In this document: piece after piece, positions 7,144-14,913 of the stretch | How the letters are laid out: each line of letters begins with the position of its first letter | Numbering within the stretch: the first letter of the stretch is position 1 | Assembly (NCBI GenBank): GCA_044356745.1 | Contig: JBIKVP010000037.1 | Coordinates: 1-18,926, forward strand | Length of the DNA stretch: 18,926 nt | Direction of reading: 5' to 3' | Origin: JBIKVP01 sp044356745 | Lineage (GTDB): Bacteria > Pseudomonadota > Alphaproteobacteria > Rhizobiales > Beijerinckiaceae | Made by a program: the position numbers and the translations under genes | Notes under the pieces: generated by a model | Seen by the model: the letters and a program-made list of their open reading frames with translations, nothing else | Databases searched by the model: none | What the model was told of the DNA's origin: nothing

Positions 7144-8448
7144 CATCAGGATTGGCTCTTTGCGTCCATCAGGCAAAGTGCGTTGAGGCAGGTGTGACAG
7201 ATCAAACTGGAACACATCATCATCGTCCGCACTTGCAACAAAGCGTTTTTGTGGTGACATAATTTGATCCAGAACAGCATCATCCTCTTCATCAAGGAGT
7301 GTTTCAAGCGCCGCTTCATCACTCATGCGCTCAGTCATGATGCGCGCTTCTTCGCGTGCAGCCTCTGCTTCAAAACGTCTTAAGGTCGCCATGAGCTTAC
7401 CGATATCTTGTAAAGGCAAATCTTCACACGCTTCCATCACACATGAGACGAGCTCGCGGGATAACGTAGGCTCGCCGCTGTGATGTTTATTCCATCCCAT
7501 GGCATGAAGTGTGGCAACGCCTGCATGAAAAGCGGGTGCAAGATTGCCTGGTAATCCGCTTTTACGATAAAGTGCAGAAAAACCTGCGCCTCCACGATCT
7601 GTCATCAAACCAATGACGCGACTCAAAGGAAGGTTTGTTAAATCAGCAAATGCAGCACAAACGAAATCCAAACTTTTTGAAAGCAAAGCACGTAAAATGA
7701 GAGCAGGTGTTAACTGGTGGCTTTCACGTAAATAAGCGATGAGCTCTTCGAGCTCATCGGCTTGTTGTAGGGAAAGCGAGAGTGTCACTTTCTCGCGCGT
7801 TTCACGCGTCACACGCTCGCCCCGCTCTTTATTGAGCCAGCCACAAGCAAGGGTGAAATTGGCAAGCGAGTCAGAGAGCGATTTTGCAATCGCCTGACGT
7901 GCCGCAATGGGTAAATCTGCGCGTTCTTCAAGAGCCCCGCGAAGCTGCGCTTGATCACCGAAACGTTCGATCATACGCATAAAAGCATAGTCTGAAATAT
8001 GAGCACTTTTGTTATCGGCAAGTGCAATCACAGCATCAAGGCATCCAGCATCAGCAAGTGTTGTCGCCACTTGGCCAGATAAACCCGGTCTTATACCAAC
8101 AGCGGTTTGAGCAAGATTATCACCAACAGCAATGGCATCAATGAGATCGGCATCAGTGAGAACAGGGGAGCGCGCTAGAACCAGTGATGCAATATCGCTT
8201 TGATCATTAGCGAGTGTCACGGCGATATGGCGCGGTGTATCCATGGCGCTGCCAAGTGAATCGGCAAGCGCTTTACGCACGAGGGGGGAGGGGTCATCAA
8301 GAATGGATGTTAGAGCTGCGAGCGCTTCCTTGCGTTCCTGAGGCTCCATATGACCATACAAAAATGCTCTTGCAAGCGTACTCACTCCGTCCGCTCGCTC
8401 TGCGGCACTCACCATTTTAGACCATAACAAAAAACGACGCACTATCAT
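7135..8448 (-). CDS. DUF2336 domain protein
   Basis: A 437-residue protein of a family largely confined to Alphaproteobacteria and without an assigned function. The N-terminus MIVRRFLLWSKM and the helical repeat-like body (ALTSILDDPSPLVRKALADSL, then DQSDIASLVLARSPVLTDADLIDA) are as I remember rhizobial members; the pattern suggests HEAT-like helical hairpins. The C-terminus is acidic (EEDDAVLDQIMSP). I chose the ATG at 8448, whose ATGA overlaps the stop of the upstream transglycosylase gene, rather than the GTG at 8460. The 4-bp overlap points to translational coupling with that gene. No membrane segment or signal peptide is evident. Confidence 0.88.
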   Translation of the reverse strand: MIVRRFLLWSKMVSAAERADGVSTLARAFLYGHMEPQERKEALAALTSILDDPSPLVRKALADSLGSAMDTPRHIAVTLANDQSDIASLVLARSPVLTDADLIDAIAVGDNLAQTAVGIRPGLSGQVATTLADAGCLDAVIALADNKSAHISDYAFMRMIERFGDQAQLRGALEERADLPIAARQAIAKSLSDSLANFTLACGWLNKERGERVTRETREKVTLSLSLQQADELEELIAYLRESHQLTPALILRALLSKSLDFVCAAFADLTNLPLSRVIGLMTDRGGAGFSALYRKSGLPGNLAPAFHAGVATLHAMGWNKHHSGEPTLSRELVSCVMEACEDLPLQDIGKLMATLRRFEAEAAREEARIMTERMSDEAALETLLDEEDDAVLDQIMSPQKRFVASADDDDVFQFDLSHLPQRTLPDGRKEPILMVA

Positions 8449-9539
8449 GACGGACGCCACACCATAAACTGAGACAGATCGAGCGGCTTACGAACCTTCA
8501 TTCGTGAGCGCTGACCAACAACGGACGCTTCTGGCTCATTCTGACCAGTACGAGATTTTAAAGATGGGATGCTCTCATCACGTATCGGCGGAAGAGGCGC
8601 TTCAATACGCTGCTCGTGCAGTGATTTTGGTGGAATATAAGCGTGTACTGCTTCATGAACCTTCGATGTTTGCACGATAGACGCTGCACTGTCATCACCA
8701 CGTGGGAAATAAGGATTAGCCTCTAAACTTGCAGTCTGAATACCTTTTGCGCGTTGCCCAGACCACAATTTAGCGACTGCTTCTGACACAGGGCCACGTC
8801 GCCCCTCCGTCCGAAAGAGACTAAACATCGCAGGTTCATTCGGATTATCGCGTACCGTGGGTGTGCGGGAAATGGCCGTATCCTGCTCCGCTTGGGGAAG
8901 CATATTTTGGCCGCGCGGCGTTGTTAAAACGGCATAAACCTCTGAAACAGCGCGTGCACGACCTGATTTATCATAAAAAATCGAGCGATTTGATGATGCC
9001 GCATCTGGGAAGACACTCGCAGCACTTTGGGTTGGATTATTTTGTGTGGCCTGAATAAGCTCAGAAGCGCCTTTTGCACCCAAAAAATGCGCTGCATAAA
9101 GCTCGCCATCGGTGGGTTTGCGGCCTAAAACAGATGCGAGATGCTCACCGTTTTTCTGCGTATACTCTCCCGCCATAACACTCGACAGTTCAGGATCCGT
9201 GCGAAGATCAAGAATTTTCTGTTTCATTGCAGGATCATCAACGCTTAAGCGACCATCGGAGCGTTGAGAAATTGCTTTTGCGTAATCACCAAGGCCGTGC
9301 TTGTCACCCTGACTGCGCACCATAGAAAACCACGTCTGCTCAATAAATTGAAATAATCCCTTAGCCGATGAGGAAGGGGCTTTTGCTTGGGGATTAAGTG
9401 CAGACTCACGCTCAGCCGTTTTGAGTAGATAATCAAATTTAACACCGGTTTTAGCAGCGCCAGAGCGCACAGCTTGCTTCACCGGCGTAAGGGGCGCAGG
9501 TGTTTCAGAGCTTGCCGTGGGTGTTGTAAACCAGAACAT
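8445..9539 (-). CDS. lytic transglycosylase, SLT domain
   Basis: A peptidoglycan-cleaving enzyme of the soluble lytic transglycosylase fold. The catalytic segment is LLKTAERESALNP (38-50), where Glu45 matches the catalytic Glu of the family's ES motif, followed by SAKGLFQFIEQTWF (58-71). The distal GRKPTDGELYAAHFLGAKGA and NRSIFYD segments match long rhizobial SLT proteins as I remember them. The C-terminal 150 residues are of low complexity and probably disordered. No convincing N-terminal signal peptide is visible, so how it reaches the periplasm is unclear. It is 364 residues from the ATG at 9539, and overlaps the DUF2336 gene by 4 bp. It shows no relation to the MltB-type enzyme at 714-1952 beyond substrate. 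Confidence 0.85.
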   Translation of the reverse strand: MFWFTTPTASSETPAPLTPVKQAVRSGAAKTGVKFDYLLKTAERESALNPQAKAPSSSAKGLFQFIEQTWFSMVRSQGDKHGLGDYAKAISQRSDGRLSVDDPAMKQKILDLRTDPELSSVMAGEYTQKNGEHLASVLGRKPTDGELYAAHFLGAKGASELIQATQNNPTQSAASVFPDAASSNRSIFYDKSGRARAVSEVYAVLTTPRGQNMLPQAEQDTAISRTPTVRDNPNEPAMFSLFRTEGRRGPVSEAVAKLWSGQRAKGIQTASLEANPYFPRGDDSAASIVQTSKVHEAVHAYIPPKSLHEQRIEAPLPPIRDESIPSLKSRTGQNEPEASVVGQRSRMKVRKPLDLSQFMVWRPS

Positions 9540-9644
9540 AACAGCACTTTGCAGAAGATGCGTGCTCTAAAATCAGCACACGTATCATAAGAATCTTATC
9601 CGCAAGTGTGCGCTGTTATGGTAAAGGAAGCGCTAAGAGCGATT

Positions 9645-10370
9645 TTACATGTGCGTATTATAATGGAACGTGTTTCGCTTATCATGTCTAAACAACCCTT
9701 CCAATGCACCATCAATTTCATCAAAATGCGATATAATGGCATCAGGATTAAGTTCGTGAACAGGGATAGGCGTGTAACCGAAGGGTACAGCGATGACGGG
9801 TATATTGGCGGCTTTTGCGGTTTTGATATCCGTTTCCGAATCACCAACTAGAACCGCGTAACGATGATTTCCCCCTGCAAGTATGATTGTACGCGTGAGG
9901 TGATCAGGGTGTGGTTTATTCACTTCAAATGTATCTCCCCCACAAATTGCAGCGAAAAAATCCACAATCCCCATCTTTTCAAGAAAAAGCCGCGCTTGAG
10001 TTTCTCCTTTATTTGTGCAGACGGCGAGACTATATCCTGCCTCTTTCAAGCGATTAAGCGCGGCAAGAACCCCGCCAAACAAAAAGCTTTCATCGGCTAG
10101 TCTGGTTTCATAAATACTAATAAACTCATGAAACAACTCTTCGCATCGGGCATCATTAAGGTCTTGATGATGATAAGAAAATCCGCGCTTAAGCAGTTTG
10201 CGCGCGCCCATGCCAACAAGCTCACGTGCGGCTTGAATGGGCACGGGGGGGAGACCATCACGTGCCAGCAAAACGTTTAGCGTGCCGATAATATCAGGCG
10301 CAGTATCGGCTAGCGTTCCATCAAGATCGAACACCACCGTGAGGCGAGGCGAGGTAGGAAGAGGTGACAA
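9645..10370 (-). CDS. gph: phosphoglycolate phosphatase-like HAD hydrolase
   Basis: A haloacid-dehalogenase phosphatase, most like Gph, which removes 2-phosphoglycolate formed during DNA repair or oxygenation reactions. Motif I is VVFDLDGTLADT with nucleophile Asp15 and general acid Asp17. Motif II is in AVCTNKG, the conserved Lys in VNKPHPDHL, and motif IV in VGDSETDIKTA. The cap domain lies between motifs I and II, as in class I HADs. The 241-residue length is slightly long, with a basic, His-containing tail. The start is uncertain: an in-frame stop lies at 10377-10379, leaving TTG at 10370 as the most upstream codon, and no ATG precedes motif I. The gene is divergent from mdh across 147 bp. 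Confidence 0.87.
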   Translation of the reverse strand: MSPLPTSPRLTVVFDLDGTLADTAPDIIGTLNVLLARDGLPPVPIQAARELVGMGARKLLKRGFSYHHQDLNDARCEELFHEFISIYETRLADESFLFGGVLAALNRLKEAGYSLAVCTNKGETQARLFLEKMGIVDFFAAICGGDTFEVNKPHPDHLTRTIILAGGNHRYAVLVGDSETDIKTAKAANIPVIAVPFGYTPIPVHELNPDAIISHFDEIDGALEGLFRHDKRNTFHYNTHM

Positions 10371-10517
10371 GGCATCTTAACTTTCTGTTAGGCTCAATAA
10401 AGTCTTCCACGACTGAATCGCGTAGATATGTAAATAGCCGCTTGATGGAGAAAGGCAAATGGGTCTAACACAGGCACATGTAAAATAAATTCGTAAACCT
10501 GAACAAGGAATATCGTA

Positions 10518-11489
10518 ATGGCACGCAAGAAAATTGCTCTCATTGGCGCTGGACAAATTGGCGGAACGCTCGCTCACCTCGCGGGTCTTAAAGAACTGGG
10601 CGACATTATCCTGTTTGATATTGCTGAAGGTGTGCCACAAGGTAAGAGTCTTGATATGGCAGAAGCAGCACCTGTCGATGGCTATAACGCAGGTTATAAA
10701 GGTGCAAATTCTTATGAAGATATTGCTGGTGCGGATGTTGTGATTGTCACAGCCGGTGTACCGCGCAAGCCAGGTATGAGTCGCGATGATCTTGTCGGTA
10801 TTAATCTCAAAGTCATGGAGTCAGTGGGCGAGGGCATCAAGACATATGCTCCCAAAGCCTTTGTGATCTGTATCACCAATCCGCTTGATGCGATGGTATG
10901 GGCGCTTCAGAAATTCTCAGGTGTTAAGCCCAACAAAATCGTTGGTATGGCGGGCGTGCTTGATTCAGCGCGGTTTCGTTATTTCCTCGCAGAAGAATTT
11001 GGTGTATCCGTGCAGGATGTGAGCGCTTTTGTGCTTGGTGGTCACGGCGATGATATGGTTCCGCTTGTACGTTATTCTACCGTTGCAGGCATTCCACTGC
11101 CCGATCTCATCAAAATGAAATGGACAACGCAAGAGCGCATTGACGCGATTGTTGAGCGTACCCGCAAAGGCGGTGGCGAAATCGTCGCGTTGCTTAAAAC
11201 AGGATCAGCTTTTTACGCGCCTGCGGCATCTGCAATTGCAATGGCAGAGAGCTATCTCAAAGATCAAAAGCGCGTATTGCCATGTGCGGCTTACCTTAAA
11301 GGGGAATATGGTGCGGAAGCGCGGGGGCTTTTCATCGGCGTTCCGATTGTGATAGGGGAAAAAGGTGTGGAAAAAGTCATCAAAATTCGCCTCAAAGCGG
11401 ATGAACAGGCGATGATGACAAAATCTGTCGCGGCGGTTAAAGGACTGGTGGAAGCGTGCCAGAACATCAATCCAGCGTTGAAGGGGTAA
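10518..11489 (+). CDS. mdh: malate dehydrogenase (NAD)
   Basis: Oxidises malate to oxaloacetate with NAD in the TCA cycle. The Rossmann motif GAGQIGG is at residues 10-16 and a terminal strand Asp (FDIAEG) indicates NAD preference. Substrate-binding residues are Arg83 and Arg89 (VPRKPGMSRDD), with Asn121 in CITNPLD and Arg152 in DSARFRYFLAEEFGV. His176 in GGHGDDM is the catalytic base. It is of the lactate-dehydrogenase-like type usual in Alphaproteobacteria, 323 residues. AAGGAA (10505-10510) lies 7 bases before the ATG. It opens the mdh-suc block. I see no convincing sigma-70 promoter in the 147-bp upstream region. Confidence 0.97.
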   Translation: MARKKIALIGAGQIGGTLAHLAGLKELGDIILFDIAEGVPQGKSLDMAEAAPVDGYNAGYKGANSYEDIAGADVVIVTAGVPRKPGMSRDDLVGINLKVMESVGEGIKTYAPKAFVICITNPLDAMVWALQKFSGVKPNKIVGMAGVLDSARFRYFLAEEFGVSVQDVSAFVLGGHGDDMVPLVRYSTVAGIPLPDLIKMKWTTQERIDAIVERTRKGGGEIVALLKTGSAFYAPAASAIAMAESYLKDQKRVLPCAAYLKGEYGAEARGLFIGVPIVIGEKGVEKVIKIRLKADEQAMMTKSVAAVKGLVEACQNINPALKG

Positions 11490-11509
11490 TGACAGCGCAA
11501 ACAGCACAA

Positions 11510-11615
11510 CCGTCATGCCCGTGCTTGACACGGGCATCCACGACTTAAACCACTTTTAAGGCGTGGATGGCCAGAACAAGTCGCTTACGCGGTCTTACAG
11601 TTCTGGCCATGACGG
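11510..11615. repeat. cloverleaf-like palindromic repeat, copy A
   Basis: A 106-bp intergenic element between mdh and sucC. The outer stem pairs CCGTCATG (11510-11517) with CATGACGG (11608-11615). Within it are a left hairpin (GCCCGTG with CACGGGC), a central stem (ATCCACG with CGTGGAT) and a right hairpin (CCAGAAC with GTTCTGG). The same plan recurs at 18631-18735 with different arm sequences. It may shape or process the mdh-sucC transcript, but no U-tract follows. Confidence 0.85.
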
Positions 11616-11655
11616 GCTACAAATCTAATCCAGCAAACATGCTAAAGGACATCTT

Positions 11656-12855
11656 ATGAACATCCATGAATATCAGGCCAAAGCCGTACTTAAATCGTTT
11701 GGATTGCCCGTGTCGAATGGCGTTGCCATTTTCAAAGCTGAGGAAGCAGAAGCAGCGGCCAAGCAGCTCGGCGGGCCTTTGTGGGTTGTGAAAAGCCAAA
11801 TTCATGCGGGTGGTCGCGGTAAAGGTAAATTCAAGGAAGCGGCAGCTGGTGAAAAAGGCGGCGTGCGCCTCGCCAAATCTGTTGATGAGGTTAAGCAATT
11901 TGCTCAGCAAATGCTTGGCAATACGCTTGTGACAATTCAAACTGGCGCGGCTGGCAAGCAGGTTAATCGTCTTTATATCGAAGATGGTTCTGATATTGAA
12001 AAAGAATTTTATCTCTCGCTTCTCGTGGATCGTGCAACAGGGCGTGTGTCATTCGTGGTCTCCACCGAAGGAGGGATGGATATTGAAGAAGTTGCGCACA
12101 ACACACCTGAAAAGATCATCACGTTTAGCGTTGATCCTGCAACGGGTGTAATGCCTCATCATGGCCGCAAGGTTGCTGGTGCTCTGGGTTTAAGCGGCTC
12201 TCTCGCTAAAGAAGCAGAAGACCTCACCAATAAACTTTTCACAGCATTTGTCGCCAAAGATATGGAGATGCTTGAGATTAACCCCCTCATCATCACTAAG
12301 GAAGGGCATTTAAAGTGCTTGGACGCAAAAATGTCTTTTGATTCCAATTCGCTCTATCGTCATCCTGATATGGTGGCTTTGCGTGATTTGACGGAAGAAG
12401 ATGAAAAAGAAATTGAAGCGTCTAAATATGACCTTTCTTACATTGCGCTTGATGGCACAATTGGCTGCATGGTCAACGGCGCGGGACTGGCGATGGCGAC
12501 GCTTGATATTATCAAGCTTTATGGGCAAGAGCCAGCCAACTTCCTTGATGTGGGTGGCGGGGCATCTGAAGAAAAAGTGACAGCTGCCTTTAAAATCATC
12601 ACTGCTGATCCGAATGTGAAAGGCATTCTCGTCAACATTTTCGGCGGTATCATGAAATGTGATGTCATTGCCAATGGTGTGTTGGCTGCTGTGAAATCGG
12701 TGGGTCTACAAGTGCCTCTCGTTGTGCGCTTGGAGGGCACGAACGTTGATCTGGGCAAAAAAATCATCAACGAATCGGGTCTCAACGTCATCTCCGCCGA
12801 TGATCTGGATGACGCTGCGCAGAAGATTGTGAATGCGGTTAAGAAAGCGGCGTAA
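11656..12855 (+). CDS. sucC: succinate--CoA ligase (ADP-forming) beta subunit
   Basis: The nucleotide- and succinate-binding subunit of succinyl-CoA synthetase, which makes ATP or GTP from succinyl-CoA in the TCA cycle. The N-terminal ATP-grasp domain begins MNIHEYQAKAVLKSFGLPV and contains HAGGRGKGKFK and EINPLI. The C-terminal CoA-ligase domain contains FLDVGGGASEEKV and NIFGGIMKCDVIA. The 399-residue length is exactly typical. AAAGGAC (11644-11650) supplies a good ribosome binding site. Its partner subunit gene sucD normally follows within a few bases, but here starts 1,140 bp downstream. The ATG of a small foreign-looking gene comes one base after the sucC stop. Confidence 0.98.
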   Translation: MNIHEYQAKAVLKSFGLPVSNGVAIFKAEEAEAAAKQLGGPLWVVKSQIHAGGRGKGKFKEAAAGEKGGVRLAKSVDEVKQFAQQMLGNTLVTIQTGAAGKQVNRLYIEDGSDIEKEFYLSLLVDRATGRVSFVVSTEGGMDIEEVAHNTPEKIITFSVDPATGVMPHHGRKVAGALGLSGSLAKEAEDLTNKLFTAFVAKDMEMLEINPLIITKEGHLKCLDAKMSFDSNSLYRHPDMVALRDLTEEDEKEIEASKYDLSYIALDGTIGCMVNGAGLAMATLDIIKLYGQEPANFLDVGGGASEEKVTAAFKIITADPNVKGILVNIFGGIMKCDVIANGVLAAVKSVGLQVPLVVRLEGTNVDLGKKIINESGLNVISADDLDDAAQKIVNAVKKAA

Positions 12856-12856
12856 A

Positions 12857-13108
12857 ATGATTAATTTCATTCATCAATATTCTCTAAGTATATCAGTTCT
12901 CTTCCTTTTTCTTTTTGTGTTCTTATTTCTGATTATCTCAAAGAAAAGCAAGAAAGCATTTACATTAGTTGAAGAAGAGCTTGTTTTATTTAAGAAAATT
13001 TATGAATCTAATGAGAGGTCGATTAATATTCAATCGAATATCGTTGATGATAATAAGAAAATTATTCAACATCTTGAAGAAATTACAGGTTTAATGAAGA
13101 ACAAGTAA
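12857..13108 (+). CDS. small AT-rich membrane protein of unknown function
   Basis: An 83-residue protein with one strongly hydrophobic N-terminal span (SVLFLFLFVFLFLII, roughly residues 15-29), then a Lys-rich stop-transfer segment (SKKSKKAF). A charged, probably coiled-coil helix follows (about 38-83, ending EEITGLMKNK). I recognise no family. Direct counting gives 64 G+C in 252 bases (25%), against about 48% in flanking suc genes, which indicates recent foreign origin. The ATG at 12857 lies one base after the sucC stop; a longer frame from 12833 inside sucC adds MRLRKRRK but is less likely. Ribosomes ending sucC could re-initiate here. It may be the remnant of a mobile element, or a cargo or immunity-like protein; neither is shown. 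Confidence 0.6.
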   Translation: MINFIHQYSLSISVLFLFLFVFLFLIISKKSKKAFTLVEEELVLFKKIYESNERSINIQSNIVDDNKKIIQHLEEITGLMKNK

Positions 13109-13140
13109 AATTTATTAAAAGAATTATTGTATTTTGTGAT

Positions 13141-13171
13141 TTGTCAATGATTACCATAAGTAAGATAAGAT
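13141..13171 (+). promoter_or_regulatory. weak candidate promoter for the toxin-antitoxin pair
   Basis: The spacer 13109-13204 is about 18% GC by direct count and holds TTGTCA (13141-13146). TAAGAT repeats lie at 13161-13166 and 13166-13171, giving a 14- or 19-base spacer, neither ideal. No clear operator palindrome or Shine-Dalgarno sequence precedes the antitoxin ATG at 13205. Confidence 0.25.
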
Positions 13172-13204
13172 CAAAAATTAATACAAATAAAAAGTTTAAA
13201 ACAG

Positions 13205-13555
13205 ATGACGCAAATCACGCTCGACCTTGACGACACTACGCTTAGTCGTTTGCAAATAGCGGCAATGGCGCAGAATAAACCTGTGCCTAAGCTTGTTGAA
13301 GAGTTGTTGCGTCGGGATGCTGAAATGATTGCTGAGGGAGAATCCAGCGTTCATCAAAAAATGATGCGTATTTTGGAAGAGCGTTCGGCCTATTATAAAG
13401 ATAAGGGCTTCTCACGTGAAGAAACCTATGATCGGGACTATAGCCGTGCGCAACTTTATGCTGAAAACAGGCAACGGCTTCTTAAACGCATAGATGAAAC
13501 GCAAGGCGATATGGGCAAGCAAAAATGGAACAGGAGCAGTCTTTATGAAAGCTGA
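13205..13555 (+). CDS. ribbon-helix-helix antitoxin of a VapBC-like pair
   Basis: A 116-residue DNA-binding antitoxin, predicted to bind the following PIN toxin and repress its own operon. The N-terminus MTQITLDLDDTTLSRLQIAA, then NKPVPKLVEELLRRDAEM, has the strand-helix-helix pattern of MetJ/Arc folds, which dimerise through the N-terminal strand. The C-terminal half is charged and helical (ILEERSAYYKDKGFSREE, then RQRLLKRIDETQ), as expected for the toxin-binding tail, although longer than in many VapB proteins. GC is about 48% in the sampled part, unlike the AT-rich gene before it. Its last 11 bases overlap the toxin gene. Assignment rests mainly on this linkage and the fold pattern. Confidence 0.75.
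   Translation: MTQITLDLDDTTLSRLQIAAMAQNKPVPKLVEELLRRDAEMIAEGESSVHQKMMRILEERSAYYKDKGFSREETYDRDYSRAQLYAENRQRLLKRIDETQGDMGKQKWNRSSLYES
13532..13536 (+). promoter_or_regulatory. ribosome binding site deciding the toxin start
   Basis: AGGAG lies 8 bases before the ATG at 13545 and inside the antitoxin gene. It supports that start over the upstream in-frame ATG at 13494, which would add 17 residues ahead of the PIN fold. Confidence 0.65.
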
Positions 13556-13964
13556 CTGCTTTATTGATTCCAATATTTTGTTTTATGCTGCAATGGGACG
13601 TTATTCAGAGCCAGTTAAATATCACATATCCCGTGATGTTATGGCGAATAATCATTTTGGGGTCTCAGGTCAGGTGCTTGCAGAATTTTTTGTCAACGTG
13701 ACCCGCAAAAGTGATAAGCCTCTCACAGTTGATGAGGCTTTGGGGTGGCTTGAAGATTTAAAGGATAGACCTTGCACCGCGATTGACAACGAGCTTGTCA
13801 TGCAAGCGGTCAATCTCTCACGCCGTTATATGATTTCTTATTGGGATGCGGCATTAATTGCGGCGGCTCGTAGGATGGGAGCATCCATCTTATACACCGA
13901 AGACTTGAATCATGGGCAAACGTATGGCTCAGTTCGAGTTGTCAATCCATTTTATAGCAACTAG
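13545..13964 (+). CDS. PIN-domain toxin, VapC-like ribonuclease
   Basis: A 139-residue PIN-domain protein, predicted to be a magnesium-dependent ribonuclease that stops translation when freed from its antitoxin. All four acidic positions of the PIN active site can be placed: Asp8 (CFIDSNILFY), Glu47 (QVLAEFFVN), Asp101 (SYWDAALIAAA) and Asp120 (LYTEDLNHG). Nothing suggests inactivation. The start at 13545 follows an AGGAG site and overlaps the antitoxin stop by 11 bp, so the two are coupled. The gene ends 31 bp before sucD, so sucD could be transcribed from the toxin-antitoxin promoter as well as from the mdh side. The RNA target cannot be inferred. Confidence 0.88.
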   Translation: MKADCFIDSNILFYAAMGRYSEPVKYHISRDVMANNHFGVSGQVLAEFFVNVTRKSDKPLTVDEALGWLEDLKDRPCTAIDNELVMQAVNLSRRYMISYWDAALIAAARRMGASILYTEDLNHGQTYGSVRVVNPFYSN

Positions 13965-13995
13965 GTTATAACTAATTTTTACAAGGAAACACACT

Positions 13996-14892
13996 ATGTC
14001 CATTCTGATTGATAAAAATACCAAAGTGATTTGCCAAGGCTTTACGGGTAAAAATGGCACGTTCCATTCGGAGCAGGCGATTGCGTATGGCACGAAAATG
14101 GTGGGTGGGGTTTCTCCCGGCAAGGGCGGATCAGTGCATCTGGGTTTACCCGTGTTTGATAGCGTGCAGGATGCACGCAATAAAACGGGTGCGGATGCTT
14201 CTGTGATTTATGTACCGCCTCCAGGTGCGGCTGATGCGATTTGTGAAGCGATTGATGCGGAAATTCCGCTCATCGTCTGCATTACGGAAGGCATTCCCGT
14301 GCTGGATATGGTGCGTGTCAAACGCTCGCTTGAAGGTTCAAAGTCACGGTTGATTGGCCCTAACTGTCCAGGTGTTGTGACACCCAATGAATGCAAAATT
14401 GGCATTATGCCTGGCAATATCTTTAAAGCGGGTAATGTCGGGATTGTCTCGCGCTCAGGCACGTTGACCTATGAAGCTGTGTTCCAAACCACATGTGAAG
14501 GTTTGGGGCAAACAACGGCTGTGGGCATCGGCGGTGATCCCGTAAAAGGCACTGAGTTCATTGAAATGCTTGATCTCTTCTTGTCTGATCCAAAAACCGA
14601 ATCGATCATTATGATCGGTGAAATTGGTGGTGATGCGGAAGAGCGCGCGGCTGATTTCATTGCGCGTGAAGCCCGTAAGGGACGCAAAAAGCCGATGGTT
14701 GGCTTTATTGCAGGTCGTACAGCGCCTCCCGGACGCCGTATGGGTCACGCTGGCGCAATCATCTCTGGCGGCAAAGGCGGTGCGGAAGACAAAATCGCGG
14801 CCATGGAAGCAGCGGGTATTCGCGTTTCTCCCTCTCCTGCTCGCCTTGGCAAAACCCTTGTCGATGTGTTGAAGGGCGTGAAAGCGGCTTAA
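13996..14892 (+). CDS. sucD: succinate--CoA ligase (ADP-forming) alpha subunit
   Basis: The CoA-binding and phosphohistidine-carrying subunit of succinyl-CoA synthetase. The N-terminal CoA-binding domain contains VICQGFTGKNGTFH and GGVSPGKGG, followed by IGPNCPGVVTP (120-130) and SRSGTLTYE. The active-site His251 lies in MGHAGAIISGGKGG. The 298-residue length is standard and no residue looks wrong. AAGGAA (13983-13988) gives a strong ribosome binding site of its own, so translation does not need coupling to sucC. The gene is separated from sucC by a 1,140-bp insert carrying three genes, which is unusual because equal subunit synthesis is normally served by adjacency. Confidence 0.98.
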   Translation: MSILIDKNTKVICQGFTGKNGTFHSEQAIAYGTKMVGGVSPGKGGSVHLGLPVFDSVQDARNKTGADASVIYVPPPGAADAICEAIDAEIPLIVCITEGIPVLDMVRVKRSLEGSKSRLIGPNCPGVVTPNECKIGIMPGNIFKAGNVGIVSRSGTLTYEAVFQTTCEGLGQTTAVGIGGDPVKGTEFIEMLDLFLSDPKTESIIMIGEIGGDAEERAADFIAREARKGRKKPMVGFIAGRTAPPGRRMGHAGAIISGGKGGAEDKIAAMEAAGIRVSPSPARLGKTLVDVLKGVKAA

Positions 14893-14913
14893 TCTCAAGT
14901 CAAAGGGACTGAT

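Noticed and set aside
9606..9851. A plus-strand open frame opposite the 3' end of the HAD phosphatase gene
   Set aside because: The minus-strand gene has all HAD motifs, and the opposing frame shows no recognisable domain or good start context.
12833..12856. Start of the small membrane protein inside the end of sucC
   Set aside because: The extra eight residues come from sucC's GC-richer sequence, and the ATG at 12857, right after the sucC stop, fits the composition change and likely re-initiation better.
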